Origin: Enoplosus armatus
Lineage: Eukaryota; Chordata; Actinopteri; Centrarchiformes; Enoplosidae
Assembly: GCF_043641665.1 (NCBI RefSeq)
Contig: NC_092186.1
Location: forward strand, 20,392,501-20,456,500
Length of the DNA: 64,000 nt
Direction: 5' to 3'
Part shown: positions 37,672-50,383 of the stretch, piece after piece
Layout of the letters: each line of letters starts with the position of its first letter
How positions within the stretch are numbered: the first letter of the stretch is position 1
Position numbers and translations under genes: made by a program
Notes under the pieces: model-generated
Seen by the model: the letters and a program-made list of their open reading frames with translations, nothing else
Database searches by the model: none
Told to the model about the DNA's origin: nothing

Positions 37672-38639
37672 CTGCAGCCCACTCTGTGCTCTTTGACTCT
37701 GCTGGCCTTATAAGGCATCCAGTGCCATGGCAACGGCAGGGCTTGAATAGCAGTGTCAAATCCCTCAGCACACAGACACACGCTCACTCTCCCTAAAGGA
37801 GGGAGCGAGGCAGAGACACAGAGAGGGGATTGAGAGGAGCAGGAGAGGAGGCTATCTCTGGGCTGCTCTCCACTGCAGCGTCTGGCTTTCACTAAAAGGT
37901 CTATGACCGTGTTTTTCCTGCGCTTGTTTGCCTAATTTATTCCTGCCGGGGCCAGCAGAAAGAAAGGCGGAAAAGAAAAAAAAAAAAAGGACGGGCAGAA
38001 TAGTAAAGAGTGCAACAGTACACCCTGACTTGCTGACAGGGAATGCAGAGAGGTTCTGGCCTCTGGTTGTTACTGCTGGATGGACAAGCACTGACAAAAC
38101 AAGAGAAGGAAGACGAGAGGCAACACTTTGTGGAGCTTTGAGAGACAAGGCGCAACTGCGACTAAGGAGATTTCTCAACTCTGCTTTTGTTTTTGCTTGT
38201 TGTTGTTTCTGTGACATTTGAGCCTCTGACACCACAGACTCTGAGGAGTTGGAGGAGCCACAAGAAAACATCATTTCCCCACAGACACAGAAGAGGAGCA
38301 CTTATTTGATGAACTTTGTTGCTGCAGAGACCACAGAGACATTATTCTCAAGTCAAAGGAGCGTATTGTCTTTCTCACCACTACTTATTTTATGTGTGGA
38401 ATCAGCTGGATCTTTTTGGCTCAGAGGTGTTCCTAAGCCAAAATACTTATTGCATATAAAAGCTGAAGTGGCACTGTGGCCATCTCTTCTCAGAATACCA
38501 AAGAAAGAAAATCCAATTTACAAAACTCCACATAAGTCTTTTTTTCTTTTGGGATATGAAGGAGCATTTATTATCTTATTTTTCCTCTTCATCACTGTCA
38601 CCTCTGCTTCTATAACAGCCTCGACAAGTCAAGAGTGAG

Positions 38640-39408
38640 TCTGGACTAGAACTGCCTCAGATCAGCAGATAACACCTCTGCACGGCAGGAACTGGTTGGA
38701 CTAGTTTATAAGTTGGAGGAGAGGGCAGGGCAGTTTAACCCTGCCTGAAGGAGAGCTGTGTTTTCTTTTCCTCCCGCTTGCTTGTCCTTTTGGGAGAAAG
38801 TCGTGCGCTGAGAGAGGGGCAGAGCTTCTTTTTCATTTGGAGAGCGACTCTGTTTTGTCCCTCGTCACCATGCTTAGGGATAGGTGAGGTGTTTTGTTTT
38901 TACTTATTCCGGGGGGGGGGCAGAGAGAGAAAGTGAGAAAGAGAGAAGGAGTCTTAAGTGTAATTTATTGTTTCCTGTGAAAAGAGCAAGGCTGCGCCCT
39001 TTTCTCCTGCCTGAACTCTGAACCACTCAATGTGCGTCTGAAGTTTTCTCAGACCTCGCGAGCCATTGATCAGAGGTCAGCGCAGAGAACACAGGGGTGA
39101 AAGACAAGAACAGAGAGAGCAGAGGGATTAAAGAAGAGAGAGAGAGAGAGAGAGAAAACAGCACGGGGAGGGACCTCCAGGTCATTACAACCAGACGGCA
39201 AAGGGGAGAAAGGTCAACACGGGGGAGTCCGGGACGACTTTCTATCCAACTTTTAGATCTTTTTGGACAAAGCCTGCCTTTAATACAAACCTGGAGCCAT
39301 TTGTTGTCTTGTCTGGAACCACTTTTTAGACTTCGAGGGTAGTTGTAAGCTGGGGGACAGGGCGGGTCTGTGTATGATCCACTCACAGGGCTGTGTGTCT
39401 CAGAGAAT
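38640..39408 (+). promoter_or_regulatory. nr2f6: nr2f6 5' UTR / promoter-proximal region
   Basis: Unique, moderately GC-rich DNA with purine-rich GAGA runs lies immediately upstream of the nr2f6 ATG, and no splice acceptor is obvious near the start codon. It is most likely the long 5' UTR and promoter-proximal sequence of exon 1. No transcription start site can be fixed from sequence alone. Confidence 0.4.
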
Positions 39409-41548
39409 ATGGCCATGGTGAGCGGGGGATGGGGCAACCCCAACGGGGACACTAATGGACTGGGGGAAAAGGCTTACCTGAGGAGGGAGGAAGAGGAAGG
39501 CTCGCCTCAGGCCGGAAGCAGCGATGTGGACGTCGGGGACGAGGACAAGGCCTGCGTGGTGGACTGTGTGGTGTGCGGGGACAAGTCCAGCGGGAAGCAC
39601 TACGGTGTGTTCACCTGCGAGGGCTGCAAGAGCTTCTTTAAGAGGAGCATCAGGCGAAACCTCAACTACTCCTGCAGGTAAGGGCTGCTGGGAGATTCAG
39701 ATTGATGTTTAGTTTGAACGGTAGATGTAGACTTAAAAACACACTCATTTCATTTATTTGGTTCACTCTTCTTGTTGGACTACAGTGTCTTTTTTTGCTA
39801 ACATTTTACTTTAAATTTGACCTTACATTTAATAAATTGTTTATAACACACTGTAATGTAGTTGTAAGCTGATGTAAGTGGAGATTGGTCTGTAAGCAGA
39901 TAATGGATGACAATATAGTAAAACAGAGTTGTAATAATATAAAATGAAGTACTGTACATGAATACACACGACACTACATTCTAGTGTGTTATAAAATGTT
40001 TACATAGTTCTTGTAAATGCAAAATGCGCGTGGCAGGGTTAATATAAAGTTACCATCTTTTTTTGTAAGCCATCTTATAGTCATTCACATTCATGAAGGC
40101 GAGAGCAGATTAGTCCATTTCTCACCATTTCTCACACACACACAGAATGATTTGTTCCAACCTTGAGTACGTCTCACAAACAGCCCCAGGAAGAAAAAAA
40201 AAGAAATGAAAGCCCTGAAGGTCAGTCATGTGAGGATGGATTGCCTCAGAAGGTCAACATTCCCATTATTCTTCACCACGGGAACACAATGTTGCAACTC
40301 AATTCTCTGCACTTACCAAGGCAACTCTACGCCTCTGAATATAGTTATTTCGTCCACATAATAATGCGCTAAGTCTGAATGGAAGGTGTCTTTTTGGTCA
40401 GTTTGGGGCTGAAAGGGACTCTCGGTGAAATGTCTGCCGATGATTTACAAAGGTCACAGCCTTGATAGCTTTTCAGCCACGGCAGCTCTCACAGTTCACT
40501 CATCACAGGGGTCAGCAAAAGAGAGAGGGAGAGGTAGGGGGGGCAAAGATGTAAAACTTCTCTTCCTTATTGGAAAAAAACTTCACATTAAGTGTTCTAT
40601 CTTTTTTTTCATTTGTTCAGATCAAATCGAGAATGTCAAATCGACCAACATCACCGCAACCAGTGCCAATACTGTCGTCTGAAGAAATGTTTCCGCGTTG
40701 GGATGCGCAAAGAAGGTATCAAAGCTGTGTCACTCATGTGCACAGCAGGCTAAAGTGTTTTTTTTAGGATTAGAAGGCACAAGAATGAGTTTTTCACCGC
40801 TAGAAGACTGAACCACGTCATGTGAATCCCTGAGGTTATTGTTGTACTTTACAGTGGTGAAAGATCCTTTATTATAAGCAGCACTAATCGCTATTTCTAT
40901 ATTAACAGTGACTAAATGATTGTGTGTAATGTGAAGGTCGCTTGTGGTGACAAACCTACTGAGAATTATGACTCTGTAGTTCCCCTCAGCATCTTTCAGC
41001 TCATTGTTTTGGTTTTTACGGCCCTCAACTTTAATGTTTTGGATCTCTCTCATTAGCCATGTTTCCTGTTTTTTTCAGCTTTGATAAACCCACAATACAC
41101 TGCTTGGCAAACTCTGAACCATTAGCGTCTAGCTGGTGAATATAGTGGAGCATTTAGCAGCTAAAAAGCCAGATATTTCCCTCAAGAGTTGGTGGAGACC
41201 AAAACTGAGCTAAAACAAAGAGTGAATATTGGGCTTACATTCATCAGGCAACCAGAAATTCGAACAACAAATGAATACTAATGTTGCACCGTAACTGCTG
41301 GATTTGCAAATAAGCAACTTCTTGCTAACACATTTGCCCTATCAACTTAAAAGGTGATAATGCTGTGTGCCAGTGTTATGTTTACAGCTTGTTGCACTGC
41401 CCCCAAGTGGCCAAAAAAATCAATGAATGCAGTAAAAAGTAGAAACAGTGTAAACATACTCCTTAAAAAGTAATGTATGTAAGTTATGCATTCAAAATAC
41501 ATAAGGGAAAGTACAGAAGTATGATCAGAAAATTGTATTAAACGTATT

Positions 41549-41591
<43 letters not shown>

Positions 41592-44500
41592 CATGTGTTG
41601 GATAGTTTAATCTTAAATTTTACAATGTAATCAAATATATTTTTTATATGGATCTTTAAAGTAACCACAGCTTTCATACTAATGAAGTGGAGTGAAAAAA
41701 ATAGAAAAGTACCACAGTCACCCTGAAATGTAGAAGTAGCATACAAATGGAAGTCAAGTAAAGTACAATTACCTCAAACTTGTACTTAAGTTCTGTACTT
41801 GAGTAAATGTACGTAGTGACTTTCCAGCACTGAGGTTTAAACCAATCATATGCTCTCCTTTACATACCAACAAACACCCTGATTCATGTACAAACACCCT
41901 TGAGCAACGCAAACCCGCACAATCGCAAATACCCAGAAACTCACATGCAAATACATAAATATCAGAACTGGGTCGTTTGCAGAGAAAGCGCCTACTTCGA
42001 CAGAAACAGCCACTGACATTTGCCAGTGATCCAAGCACAATATTTATACTGTCAACCAAAGCGTGTTTTCACCCTGGTGCTCGACTCCCTGCAGCTGTTG
42101 AACTTCAGGGACGAGGTTGCAACAACGTTCGATTTGTACAACAGAAGAAAACAACATCAAGTTGACAAGTTCACTCCGCTTCATATTTACTCTGTCAACA
42201 CACACTGAGATGTCTGAGTCCTTTAAACTTATGTGTATGTATATAAAATTATATGTATATTTAATTACAGTTATGATTTTCTCAATTTCTGCCAGGTTGA
42301 TTAGTAGTAAGAAGAGTGTAATTGTGTAATTATTTTCATTTCAGCAATCTCACCCTCATTATCACATTTCAAACTATTTCAAACCCATTTGTAATCATAC
42401 TCTACTTGCCTATAACTTTAACCGTACTTGTATTTCAGTCTCAGTGTCAGTGGATACCACGAGCTGTCCCATACATAATGTGCATGAGGTGACAGTGTGC
42501 CAGAGGATATATTGGGCCTGGTTATTAATGACCCATGCTGACCGTGGCCGTGACGCAGGTTGCACTGTTTCCACATTACCTGGAAATGTCTGTTTCACCT
42601 TTAACCCAGTCAGGGAAGCACATGCTCACTGCTTTAAGTGAGATTTTGACATTATAACTGTAAATACAGTGTATTAACTACAATTCAAAACAGGATGCAG
42701 GGAGGGCAGCAGTGCATTAACCTCAGACAGAGCACTCACATTAGGGCTGGCATTAGATTATAATCAGGAGGACTTCTCAGTATTAGACTGCCATCAGTAA
42801 CTCCTGATTATATTGTTAAAAGGTTGGCGATGAAAGCAACTCCATTTCATACTATTACAAGGTATTACTAAGTTACAGTTAAAAGTTCACCCAGGGATCT
42901 ATTTAAACATCTAAGTCTTGGATATAGTATGTCACATATCGTCACTGTCCAAACAAAAACTTTTTTTTTCTGAAAAACTGAAGGAGTAACTTCCTTTATG
43001 GGTTGAGAAAATGTTCATTTGTGTTCATTTAAAACCTGTTGGGCTATCTAAAAGACATATAGTGAGAAAGCTGAATACAAGGGTTATATACATGGTTTTC
43101 ACAGAACAGCAACTATATGTTCTTTAAGAGCTTAAATGATGATGAGGAGAAAAAAACCTTCCAGTCGTGTTATTTCAGATATGAAAGTCCATCACGACCT
43201 TCAAATCACTATTCAAACTAAAACCTGTAATTTACTGCTTGCAAGTAGCTTTGCTGCAAAAGCATAGAAAAACCACAAAACACTTCAAAGAGACGAGGAC
43301 TCAGAGAGCACATACCTCTACCAAGGCTACACAATCCAATGAAATATTTCTTTCAATAAAGGATTTTTTTATACATTCATTCATTCATTATTCATTCTGT
43401 TTGTCTGTCTCTCTTCACTCTCTTTCTTGCAGCAGTCCAGCGGGGTAGAATCCCTCCATCTCACCCAGGTATCAGTCCAAACTCCCTGGCAGGTGGGATT
43501 GGAGGTGCAGTGCCAGGTCACATCGGGGCGGACTACTTCAACGGGCAGCCGGTGTCGGAGCTCATCTCCCAACTCCTCCGGGCTGAGCCATACCCCAACA
43601 GCCGCTACGGGACCCCGTACAGTCAGGCACAGATGCAGGCATCTGCGAGCGGAGCCTCCGTCATGGGCATCGACAGCATCTGTGAGCTGGCCGCACGACT
43701 CCTCTTCAGCACCATCGAGTGGGCCAGAAACATCCCATACTTCCCAGAACTACCAGTCTCAGAGCAGGTCAGTCAAGACAGACCTGATGACAAACCTGTT
43801 TACAGTTACAGCAGAGTAGATTTTAATTTAAAATTAAACCAGTATTTTCAGCCTAAGCCATATTATAGACATATAATCTTATCTCATATAATATAATTGA
43901 GACCCCATAGATTTATCCATTTGTCCAAATTATAATACAAGAGTATCCATTGTTTCCAAGAAAAAATTCAAAAATGACATTTATTCTTCCTTGTCCCCTA
44001 TAATCATCTTGTGATCCCTTAGATTTACTTTGGCAGTCCTGATCTACAGACGTCCTTTTTCACAGAGGACATTTTGACATGTTACAGAAGGAAAAGCACA
44101 AGTGTAAATAATAAAATGAATGAAGGCTGAATACCATTTAGCTGCTTCAGTTTCAGGGTCCTGATGTTGTGCATGCTCGCTCACTGTCACTGTTATAACT
44201 TATGTTATAAGTAAAACCTGAGCTTTTCCTACTATGACAAGTCAAAATATCTGCTGTGAAAAGGTTCTATTGGGACCCAAAACTCTAAGACTCTTTCTTC
44301 TTTTCCAATCGACCCTGCAGGTGGCGCTGCTGAGGCTGAGCTGGAGCGAGCTGTTTATCCTGAACGCTGCTCAGTCTGCTTTGCCTATACATATGGCTCC
44401 TCTGCTGGCTGCTGCCGGGTTTCACTCGTCGCCCATGTCTGCTGAGCGCGTGGTGTCGTTCATGGACCAGGTCAGGGTTTTCCAGGACCAGGTGGACAAG

Positions 44501-45631
44501 CTGAACAGGCTGCAAGTGGACACAGCTGAGTACAGCTGCCTCAAAGCCATTGCACTCTTTTCACCCGGTAAGTTTTTTACGAGGGTATCTGAGTGATGAT
44601 ATCTGCTGTAACTGGATGTCTTAACTGTAAACTGGCCTCAAGAGTTGTTTTAGAAAAACAAAACAAAACTGTCTGTGTGAGGATTTAGGCAGGGTTCAGG
44701 TTTCTGAACCAGTAAGATCCCTACCTGCTCCAGGGGTCTTTTGATTTGACTGAATGTGACCTCTGACCTCACTAAAGGGGGACAATCCTCCCATACAGTC
44801 AGGCACAGATGCAGGCATATGTTTGAAAGTTTGGGAGAAATATGCTTATTTACTTTCTTGCCAAAAATGAAATGAGAAAATTGATACCACTTTTATGTCT
44901 GTATTAAATATGAAAAACAGCTGGCCTGGCTCTGTACAAAGGTGAAATAATCCTCCTACCAGCACCTCTAAAGCTCACGAAGACTAATCGTTTAATCATT
45001 TGCATAAAAACTGCAGTGTAAGAATAACAAGTTGTGGTTTTACAGGGGTTATGTGTCTGACAATTTCTTGGTGCCAGGTGCAGTGACTTTTTTAGAGGTG
45101 CTAAACTAAGCTAACTTGCTGCTAGCTATAGCGTCACATTTATCATACAAATATGACAGCGGTATCGATCTTCTCATCTAACTCTCAACAAGAAAGTAAA
45201 TAAGCATATTTCTCGCAAAATGTCAAACTATTCCTTAAAGGGACCAAAAATGTATATAAAGTTTGAATTTAAATTTACAAAGGGTAAAAAGAAAACATGC
45301 AAAAACAGAGCAATATATAGTGATGATTATGATTACTATTACTTTTTGCCTTACAGATGCATGTGGTCTGACAGACCCAGCCCATGTGGAGTCCCTGCAG
45401 GAGAAGGCCCAGGTCGCCCTGACAGAGTACGAGAGGTTGCAGTACCCCAACCAGCCTCAGCGCTTCGGCCGCTTACTGCTGCGCCTCCCTGCTCTGCGCG
45501 CCGTGCCGGCCAACCTCATCTCCCAGCTCTTCTTCATGCGGCTGGTGGGCAAGACACCCATCGAGACACTGATCCGAGACATGCAGCTATCAGGGAGCTC
45601 CATCAGCTGGCCCTACGCACCGGGACAGTGA
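39409..45631 (+). CDS. nr2f6: nuclear receptor NR2F6 (EAR2, COUP-TF gamma)
   Basis: Five coding exons: 39409-39677, 40621-40715, 43433-43767, 44321-44567, 45357-45631. The total is 1221 nt, 406 aa (human 404). NR2F6 is an orphan nuclear receptor of the COUP-TF group, a nuclear DNA-binding repressor acting on AGGTCA repeats. Seen here: N-terminus MAMVSGGWG, matching the family start; two C4 zinc fingers (C53, C56, C70, C73 and C89, C95, C105, C108) with P-box CEGCKS; a C-terminal extension [20 protein letters not shown]; a hinge with the GQPVSELI helix; a ligand-binding domain with [31 protein letters not shown] and [15 protein letters not shown]; and AF-2 near residues 387-393 (LIRDMQL). The hinge is more Gly/Ser/Gln-rich than NR2F1/2. 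[19 protein letters not shown] and the ending WPYAPGQ (human GSGQ-type) fit NR2F6 rather than NR2F1/2/5. Phases close at each junction. Confidence 0.98.
40950..41320. repeat. dispersed repeat, family D copy
   Basis: Sits in nr2f6 intron 2. It contains GAGCATTTAGCAGCTAAAAA, GAGTTGGTGGAGACCAAAA and AGTGAATATTGGGCTTACAT, in the same order as the copy at 32330-32800. Confidence 0.6.
41553..41590. repeat. TA dinucleotide microsatellite
   Basis: About 19 TA units in nr2f6 intron 2. Confidence 0.95.
41680..41832. repeat. dispersed repeat, family A fragment
   Basis: Ends with CTTGTACTTAAGTTCTGTAC, TTGAGTAAATGTACGTAGTG and CCAGCACTG, the terminal block of family A. Confidence 0.6.
44794..44818 (+). 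repeat. nr2f6: 25-bp intronic copy of nr2f6 exon 3 sequence
   Basis: These 25 bases are identical to coding positions 43618-43642 (encoding Tyr-Ser-Gln-Ala-Gln-Met-Gln-Ala). The copy lies in intron 4, 1.2 kb downstream on the same strand. Flanks diverge on both sides. Confidence 0.85.
44820..45240. repeat. dispersed repeat, family C copy
   Basis: Begins TTTGGGAGAAATATGCTTATT, includes 'AACAGCTGGCCTGGCTCTGT', and ends CAAACTATTCCTTAAAGG, the usual end of this family. It sits in nr2f6 intron 4 just before exon 5. Confidence 0.6.
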
Positions 45632-46238
45632 ACCCCGCTGACTGCAGAGTGAGAGGGACCGAGATCAGATTGGGAGGAATCAGAGCTCACAAAGATTACA
45701 TACTAAATTCAAACTGAATGTTATGTATACAAACTGGGACCTCAGAAGTTGAAGGTCCTGTTTGGGAGTGTAGAGATCAGCTTTTCCCACTTTAGCTCTG
45801 TAAAGTTTGGTGGAAGTCACACCAAAGCTGCTTTCAGGGAAACAAAAATGTGTAGTTGTCCTTATATATATGTGTGTGTTTGCAGCACTTGTCAGTTTTG
45901 CTCTGACCTCCGTCTGATCTCTCTCTGTCTCATTCTAACATGAGGCCATGTGCCTGTACTACCTCCTCCCATATCACCCCTCATGTGACTCAGTTTGAAC
46001 CCAGGCTCTGTGTGTTTGCCCTCTGCTTTGTTTTTTAAGTCAAAATGAAGCCATAGCAGTGCCACTTTTACAGGCGGAGCTGGCCCACAGCGGCAGATTC
46101 AGAGCTTTATATCGTCACAGCTGGGACATGTTGTGAAGATCGTATCTAAGTTGTGTCATGTTGTGTTATGTGGGATGAAATATCAGACTTTGTTACCAAA
46201 TGTATTTTTGAAGACTGCATAGTATCACCTTGTACAGC

Positions 46239-46244
46239 ATTAAA
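46239..46244 (+). terminator. nr2f6: nr2f6 proximal poly(A) signal
   Basis: ATTAAA about 600 nt after the nr2f6 stop codon. It is a common variant signal and would give a short 3' UTR that excludes the foldback repeat. Confidence 0.4.
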
Positions 46245-46324
46245 AACAAAGACGAGGCATGGGCATTGTATTGTATATTGTACTATATGAAGTACTGTAT
46301 ATACAAGAACTATTTTGTATGTTA

Positions 46325-46742
46325 TAAGGAATACTTCTACATTTTGAGTAGTATGCTTATTCGCTTTCTTGCAGAGTTAGGTGAGAAGATCAATTCCACT
46401 TACACATCTGTACGGTAAATATGAAGCTACAGCCAGCAGCCGGTTAGCTTAGCTTAGCATAAAGTCTGGAAACAGGGGAAACAGCTAATCTTGATCTGTC
46501 CAAAGGTAACGAAAGCCACCTGCCAAAACCTCTAAAGCTCACTTATTAAAACGTTGCATCTCCTTTGTTTCATCTGTACAAAAAGTGTAAACCTTTGTTA
46601 CCTTTGTACAGAGCCAGGCTAGCTGTTTCCCCCTGTTTCCAGTCTCTATGCTAAGCTAAGCTAAGCTAACCAGCTGCTGGTTCCAGCTACATATTTACTG
46701 TACTCTTGCAGCATTTCTCAAAATGTTGGGCTATTCCTTTAA
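46325..46742. repeat. foldback (inverted) repeat, family C
   Basis: The left arm around 46421-46486 (containing GGTTAGCTTAGCTTAGCATA and CTGGAAACAGGGGAAACAGC) is the near-exact reverse complement of the right arm around 46624-46696 (AGCTGTTTCCCCCTGTTTCC and TGCTAAGCTAAGCTAAGCTA). The loop is about 135 nt. The ends TTTTGAGTAGTATGCTTATT and AATGTTGGGCTATTCCTTT extend the family. A diverged foldback DNA element. Confidence 0.8.
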
Positions 46743-47648
46743 AATAGTATACTATACAATAATGTTCTTGCAGTAGTAATCGACAGGAAGTGGAGGTGAA
46801 TGTATGTAAACACACCCTGGCTCCTCAGACAGTCACATCCCTGTCAAACATTATTACCTCATATTTACACATTGAAGACAAAGATTGTTTATTCATGTGC
46901 TAAAGATAAATATAAAGGGATCAAGGTATCTTTATCACAGAAACAGTAATTTTCCCCTACAGACCTGCCTGTCCATCAGACTTTGGCCAAAATATATTTG
47001 AAATGTTTTGAAATGTTATGCTTGATGTAAGAGGACACAAAGTTTGAGGCATCATTTACAGAAGGCGACACTGAGCCGAGCAACCTTTGCTTTTCTGATT
47101 AATCTCTGCAAACTGGAGACTGTTTCCTTTGGTAGTTCATTTAGATTTTTTTTTTCACATTTGTGGTCCCCTTTTAAAAGGACAGAGGTCACTTTCAGAT
47201 AAATATTATGCTTATGCAAGGTACTCCAAGTGTTGTAAGTGTTGTAAAGGTTATGGTGTGTGTTGGTACTGAGATAAAGGGTACAAAGAAGTCACATTCA
47301 CGAGTGTTATTGCCATTAACTGCAAGCGCAAACGTTTTTCTTGCCAAATTAAGTGACTGAAAGAAAAAGACAATGGATAAAAATGTGTCTTTTGGTATGA
47401 ATTTTTGTATTATCTGTTGTTATATCATAAAAAAGGCAACAATGGCCATGATCCCAGATGCTGTCAAACTACTTCATCAATAGCTCATCACGCTGTCCGT
47501 GAATCACTTTGTGTTATTTGATGGAATATAAACTACAGTGATTTGACTGTGTAGCTTTACCTTTAAAAGAAGGGTGTCTCTATGATCATGCCAAACCTAA
47601 AAATGCAAAAAGTTCATGTGGCTGACTGGTTATTTTTGCATTACTAGA

Positions 47649-47654
47649 AATAAA
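47649..47654 (+). terminator. nr2f6: nr2f6 candidate distal poly(A) signal
   Basis: AATAAA about 2 kb after the stop codon. If used, the 3' UTR would contain the foldback element at 46325-46742. Confidence 0.3.
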
Positions 47655-47754
47655 AGAATGCGCATTCCTTCTGTGGATGACTTGAGTATCTGAGACGTTA
47701 AGATGCTGCATACATCTGTAAACATCAGAAACACTTTAATGGCAAAGTTCCTGA

Positions 47755-48063
47755 TTGGAGCTGAAGTAATTAATCATCAATTAATTAATTGATGATTAAT
47801 TAATTTGTTTAATCAAGCAAAAATGTCAAATATTTGCTGGCTTCAGCTTCACAATGTGAGGATGTTCTGCTTTATCATTTTAAATTGTGTATGTTTGAGT
47901 TTTAGGCAGTTGGTCAGACAAAACAAGATGTCATCTCAGCCTCTCAGAACTTGTGCCTTGTTCACTCTGTGATATTTTATAGACTACATGAGTAACCGAT
48001 TAATCGCAGAAACAAAGGTACAAAATTAGCTGATATTGAAAGTAATCATTAGTTGCAGCTTTA
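47755..48063. repeat. dispersed repeat, family B copy
   Basis: Starts at GGAGCTGAAGTAATTAATCA, with an internal 'TTGGTCAGACAAAACAAGAT', and ends GTAATCATTAGTTGCAGCT. The same blocks occur at 16872, 59905 and 63600. A near-palindromic TTAATTAATT segment sits at the left end. Confidence 0.65.
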
Positions 48064-48626
48064 TTCCTGATATTGAACGTACACATTTGCATTAAACAGA
48101 AGTTCACAGGCATTATTTCTGAATTCATTCATTTCTTTCAAATCGTCTTTCCAAATTGCCATAAAAACATCTGTAACATCATATTTAGTATCAACTACTG
48201 ATACTGTGCTTGTTCTCCAAATACTGACACTCACACCATCACACTGCAATTGTTAGTTTCAACTTGAGAGTAGCTGAGGCAACTTTTATCAATCATTGAA
48301 CAAATTCCTGTTTCCTAGAAATGCCTCTGTTGATAAACTGTCTCTGTCTGAAGTTATTAAGTCACTAATACTATAGCAAGAGTGCAGTATGTTGAGAGTG
48401 GTTAGTGAAATTTATGTTAGCTACAGGAGCTGGGCCCAAATTCCAAACTACATATTAATTATAATAAGGTTTTGAGGATGTAGTGTGTTATGTTCTGGTA
48501 CGCATAAACATTTGTTGGTGTACACTATTGTCCCACAATGCAATGCACAACGAAAGCAGAGGCGCTACACAGAAAGAGTGACAGAAAGATGTACGACATA
48601 TGACGCAAAGTATAAGTATTAAATCT

Positions 48627-48632
48627 TTTATT
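48627..48632 (-). terminator. ocln: ocln candidate poly(A) signal (distal)
   Basis: AATAAA on the minus strand about 1.75 kb after the ocln stop. A second one lies at 49029-49034. The gene-free stretch 48640-50383 would then be ocln 3' UTR. Confidence 0.4.
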
Positions 48633-49028
48633 CTGCTTTCTCTTTGTGAAGTTTAATTGGTAGAGGCAATCCCAGGTTACACTGTGAATGATGTTTTGTA
48701 TTGTTTCCTGCAAATATAAAATGATAAAAGTTTATAATTCTTTTTGGAAAGTAACTGAAAAAAACAGTATACAATGACAATTACAAGCACATACTGTACA
48801 GCAGATACTAGTAAACAGCTCTAGTAAAAGGTTTTCAAAGTGGTTTACCAAAAGAGGGCAGCAACAGCTCAACGGAGTTCCCTGACAGGAAGTCTTCCTG
48901 CTCTCCCTGCTGGACGCTCGCTGCAGATGCACAGAGCTGCAGAGATCTCCAAACCAGGAAATATATGTACAATATATAAATACAAATATAAGACATGGGC
49001 TTAATTCATTTTTAGAGAATTAGAAATG

Positions 49029-49034
49029 TTTATT
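49029..49034 (-). terminator. ocln: ocln candidate poly(A) signal (proximal)
   Basis: AATAAA on the minus strand about 1.35 kb after the stop codon. Confidence 0.4.
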
Positions 49035-50236
49035 ACTTACTGAATTCAATACTTTTTAGACATCATACCTTATGGAAGTGTACAGTTACAAAAAATGGTC
49101 TTATAATAGCATAAAAGAAAACAAATTCATACAAAAATAAATGGCTCGCAAATGGTTTGTAAAATGACAACAATGCTCTTCATAAAAATACATATGCATG
49201 ACCAATCAGAAGTGTGTCTAAACAATTTTATAACGTACACTAGATCGTAACACTTTGCACATTAGGTGGATTAATACAAATATTACCACACATGGAATCA
49301 GCAGAGGATCATTTTCATTGGCAAAGAAATGAAAAGATGAGTGTAGCTTATACAGCAACAGGAATAGTGTTTTCCAGTTTCTATTTCCAGAAACATAAAC
49401 AGCCTGGATTTGCATAACCTAAGCACATTTTCAACGACCACTGATTAAAAAAACAAGCCACTATGGGTCTTTAGTATGTACAAATAACAGATAATAATGT
49501 CATCACAAATGCTAAGATATCTGCTGCATCTAATAGATACAAACTGTAAATTTGTTCTTGGTGCGTAGTATGAACAGGACTTATTAAAAGTATATACAAT
49601 ACAACACACATATCTCATTGGCCAGTTTGTCCCCTTTTTGGTCTCACTGCATCTATGACAATCAGTATCAAAATCTTAGTTCAGACAGAACGCCAGCACA
49701 CGAAGAACACACATGGTCCCGGCAGAGAGCAGTTAACTCCACTGACGCTGAAGTTAGTTACAAACACTGATGCAGAAGACGAGAAAAGCACAACTACAGC
49801 TCGTTTGTGACAAAGATAACACAATGCCAAGGGTTAAAAGAAACTGCTTATTTGCTCGCAAAACAATCCCAGCAACCCTTCTCACCCATTACTACGTTCT
49901 CTACAATACTGTTCCCGCCTCTTATCTGTGGAGATTAAACAAAGAAAAGTTGCCAATCTGGAGAGCAAACAGGGCCACAGGAACTGAGCGCGGTGTTATC
50001 ACAGGTCACCGAAGGTCGGGTGACTTTCAAACACACCCTCTGATCCTCACAAGTGGCTGATCACTGCAAACAACGAGCTGGACCTTTTAGAAAAAAATGG
50101 CAGTGTGGAAGTGGCTACAGCTGAGGGTCCTGCTTCCATTTTCTTCCTAAAAAAGTAGTTACTTAGACATAACTGATCAGAGTGAATGAAGGAAAACACA
50201 AGATCATTACTTTTAACATACAGTATGTTCCCTATG

Positions 50237-50254
50237 TGTGTGTGTGTGTGTGTT
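50237..50254. repeat. short GT microsatellite
   Basis: About 9 GT units in the presumed ocln 3' UTR. Confidence 0.85.
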
Positions 50255-50383
50255 GGTTCTGTACAGGTAACTTTGGTCTCAGCACGTCACAGAGTCTCTG
50301 TAGTATTTTGGAGTGTGTCTTGGCCTGTGTCTGTGAGTGTTTGCTGCGTAGACCACAGAGCTGAGCGTCAGGACTCAGTGGAT

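Larger units (their letters stand above)
24778..39408. other. 14.6-kb gene-poor interval between ushbp1 and nr2f6
   Basis: No multi-exon gene is recognisable on either strand; OCEL1 and USE1, which lie here in human, are not found. The content is mainly dispersed repeats (24955, 27285, 29885, 30585, 32330, 32865), microsatellites (34179, 34362, 37635) and unique DNA. Two exon-like or regulatory-looking islands (26776-27060 and 31360-31546) are described separately. A long interval next to a COUP-TF-family gene is a usual setting for distal enhancers. Confidence 0.6.

Noticed and set aside
37852..38301. 149-codon minus-strand open frame upstream of nr2f6
   Set aside because: Composition reflects poly-purine/pyrimidine runs; no homology recognised; probably nr2f6 upstream DNA.
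24778..39408. Search for OCEL1 and USE1 between ushbp1 and nr2f6
   Set aside because: No occludin/ELL-like or SNARE-like exon seen on either strand; the occludin-family gene is on the other side of nr2f6.
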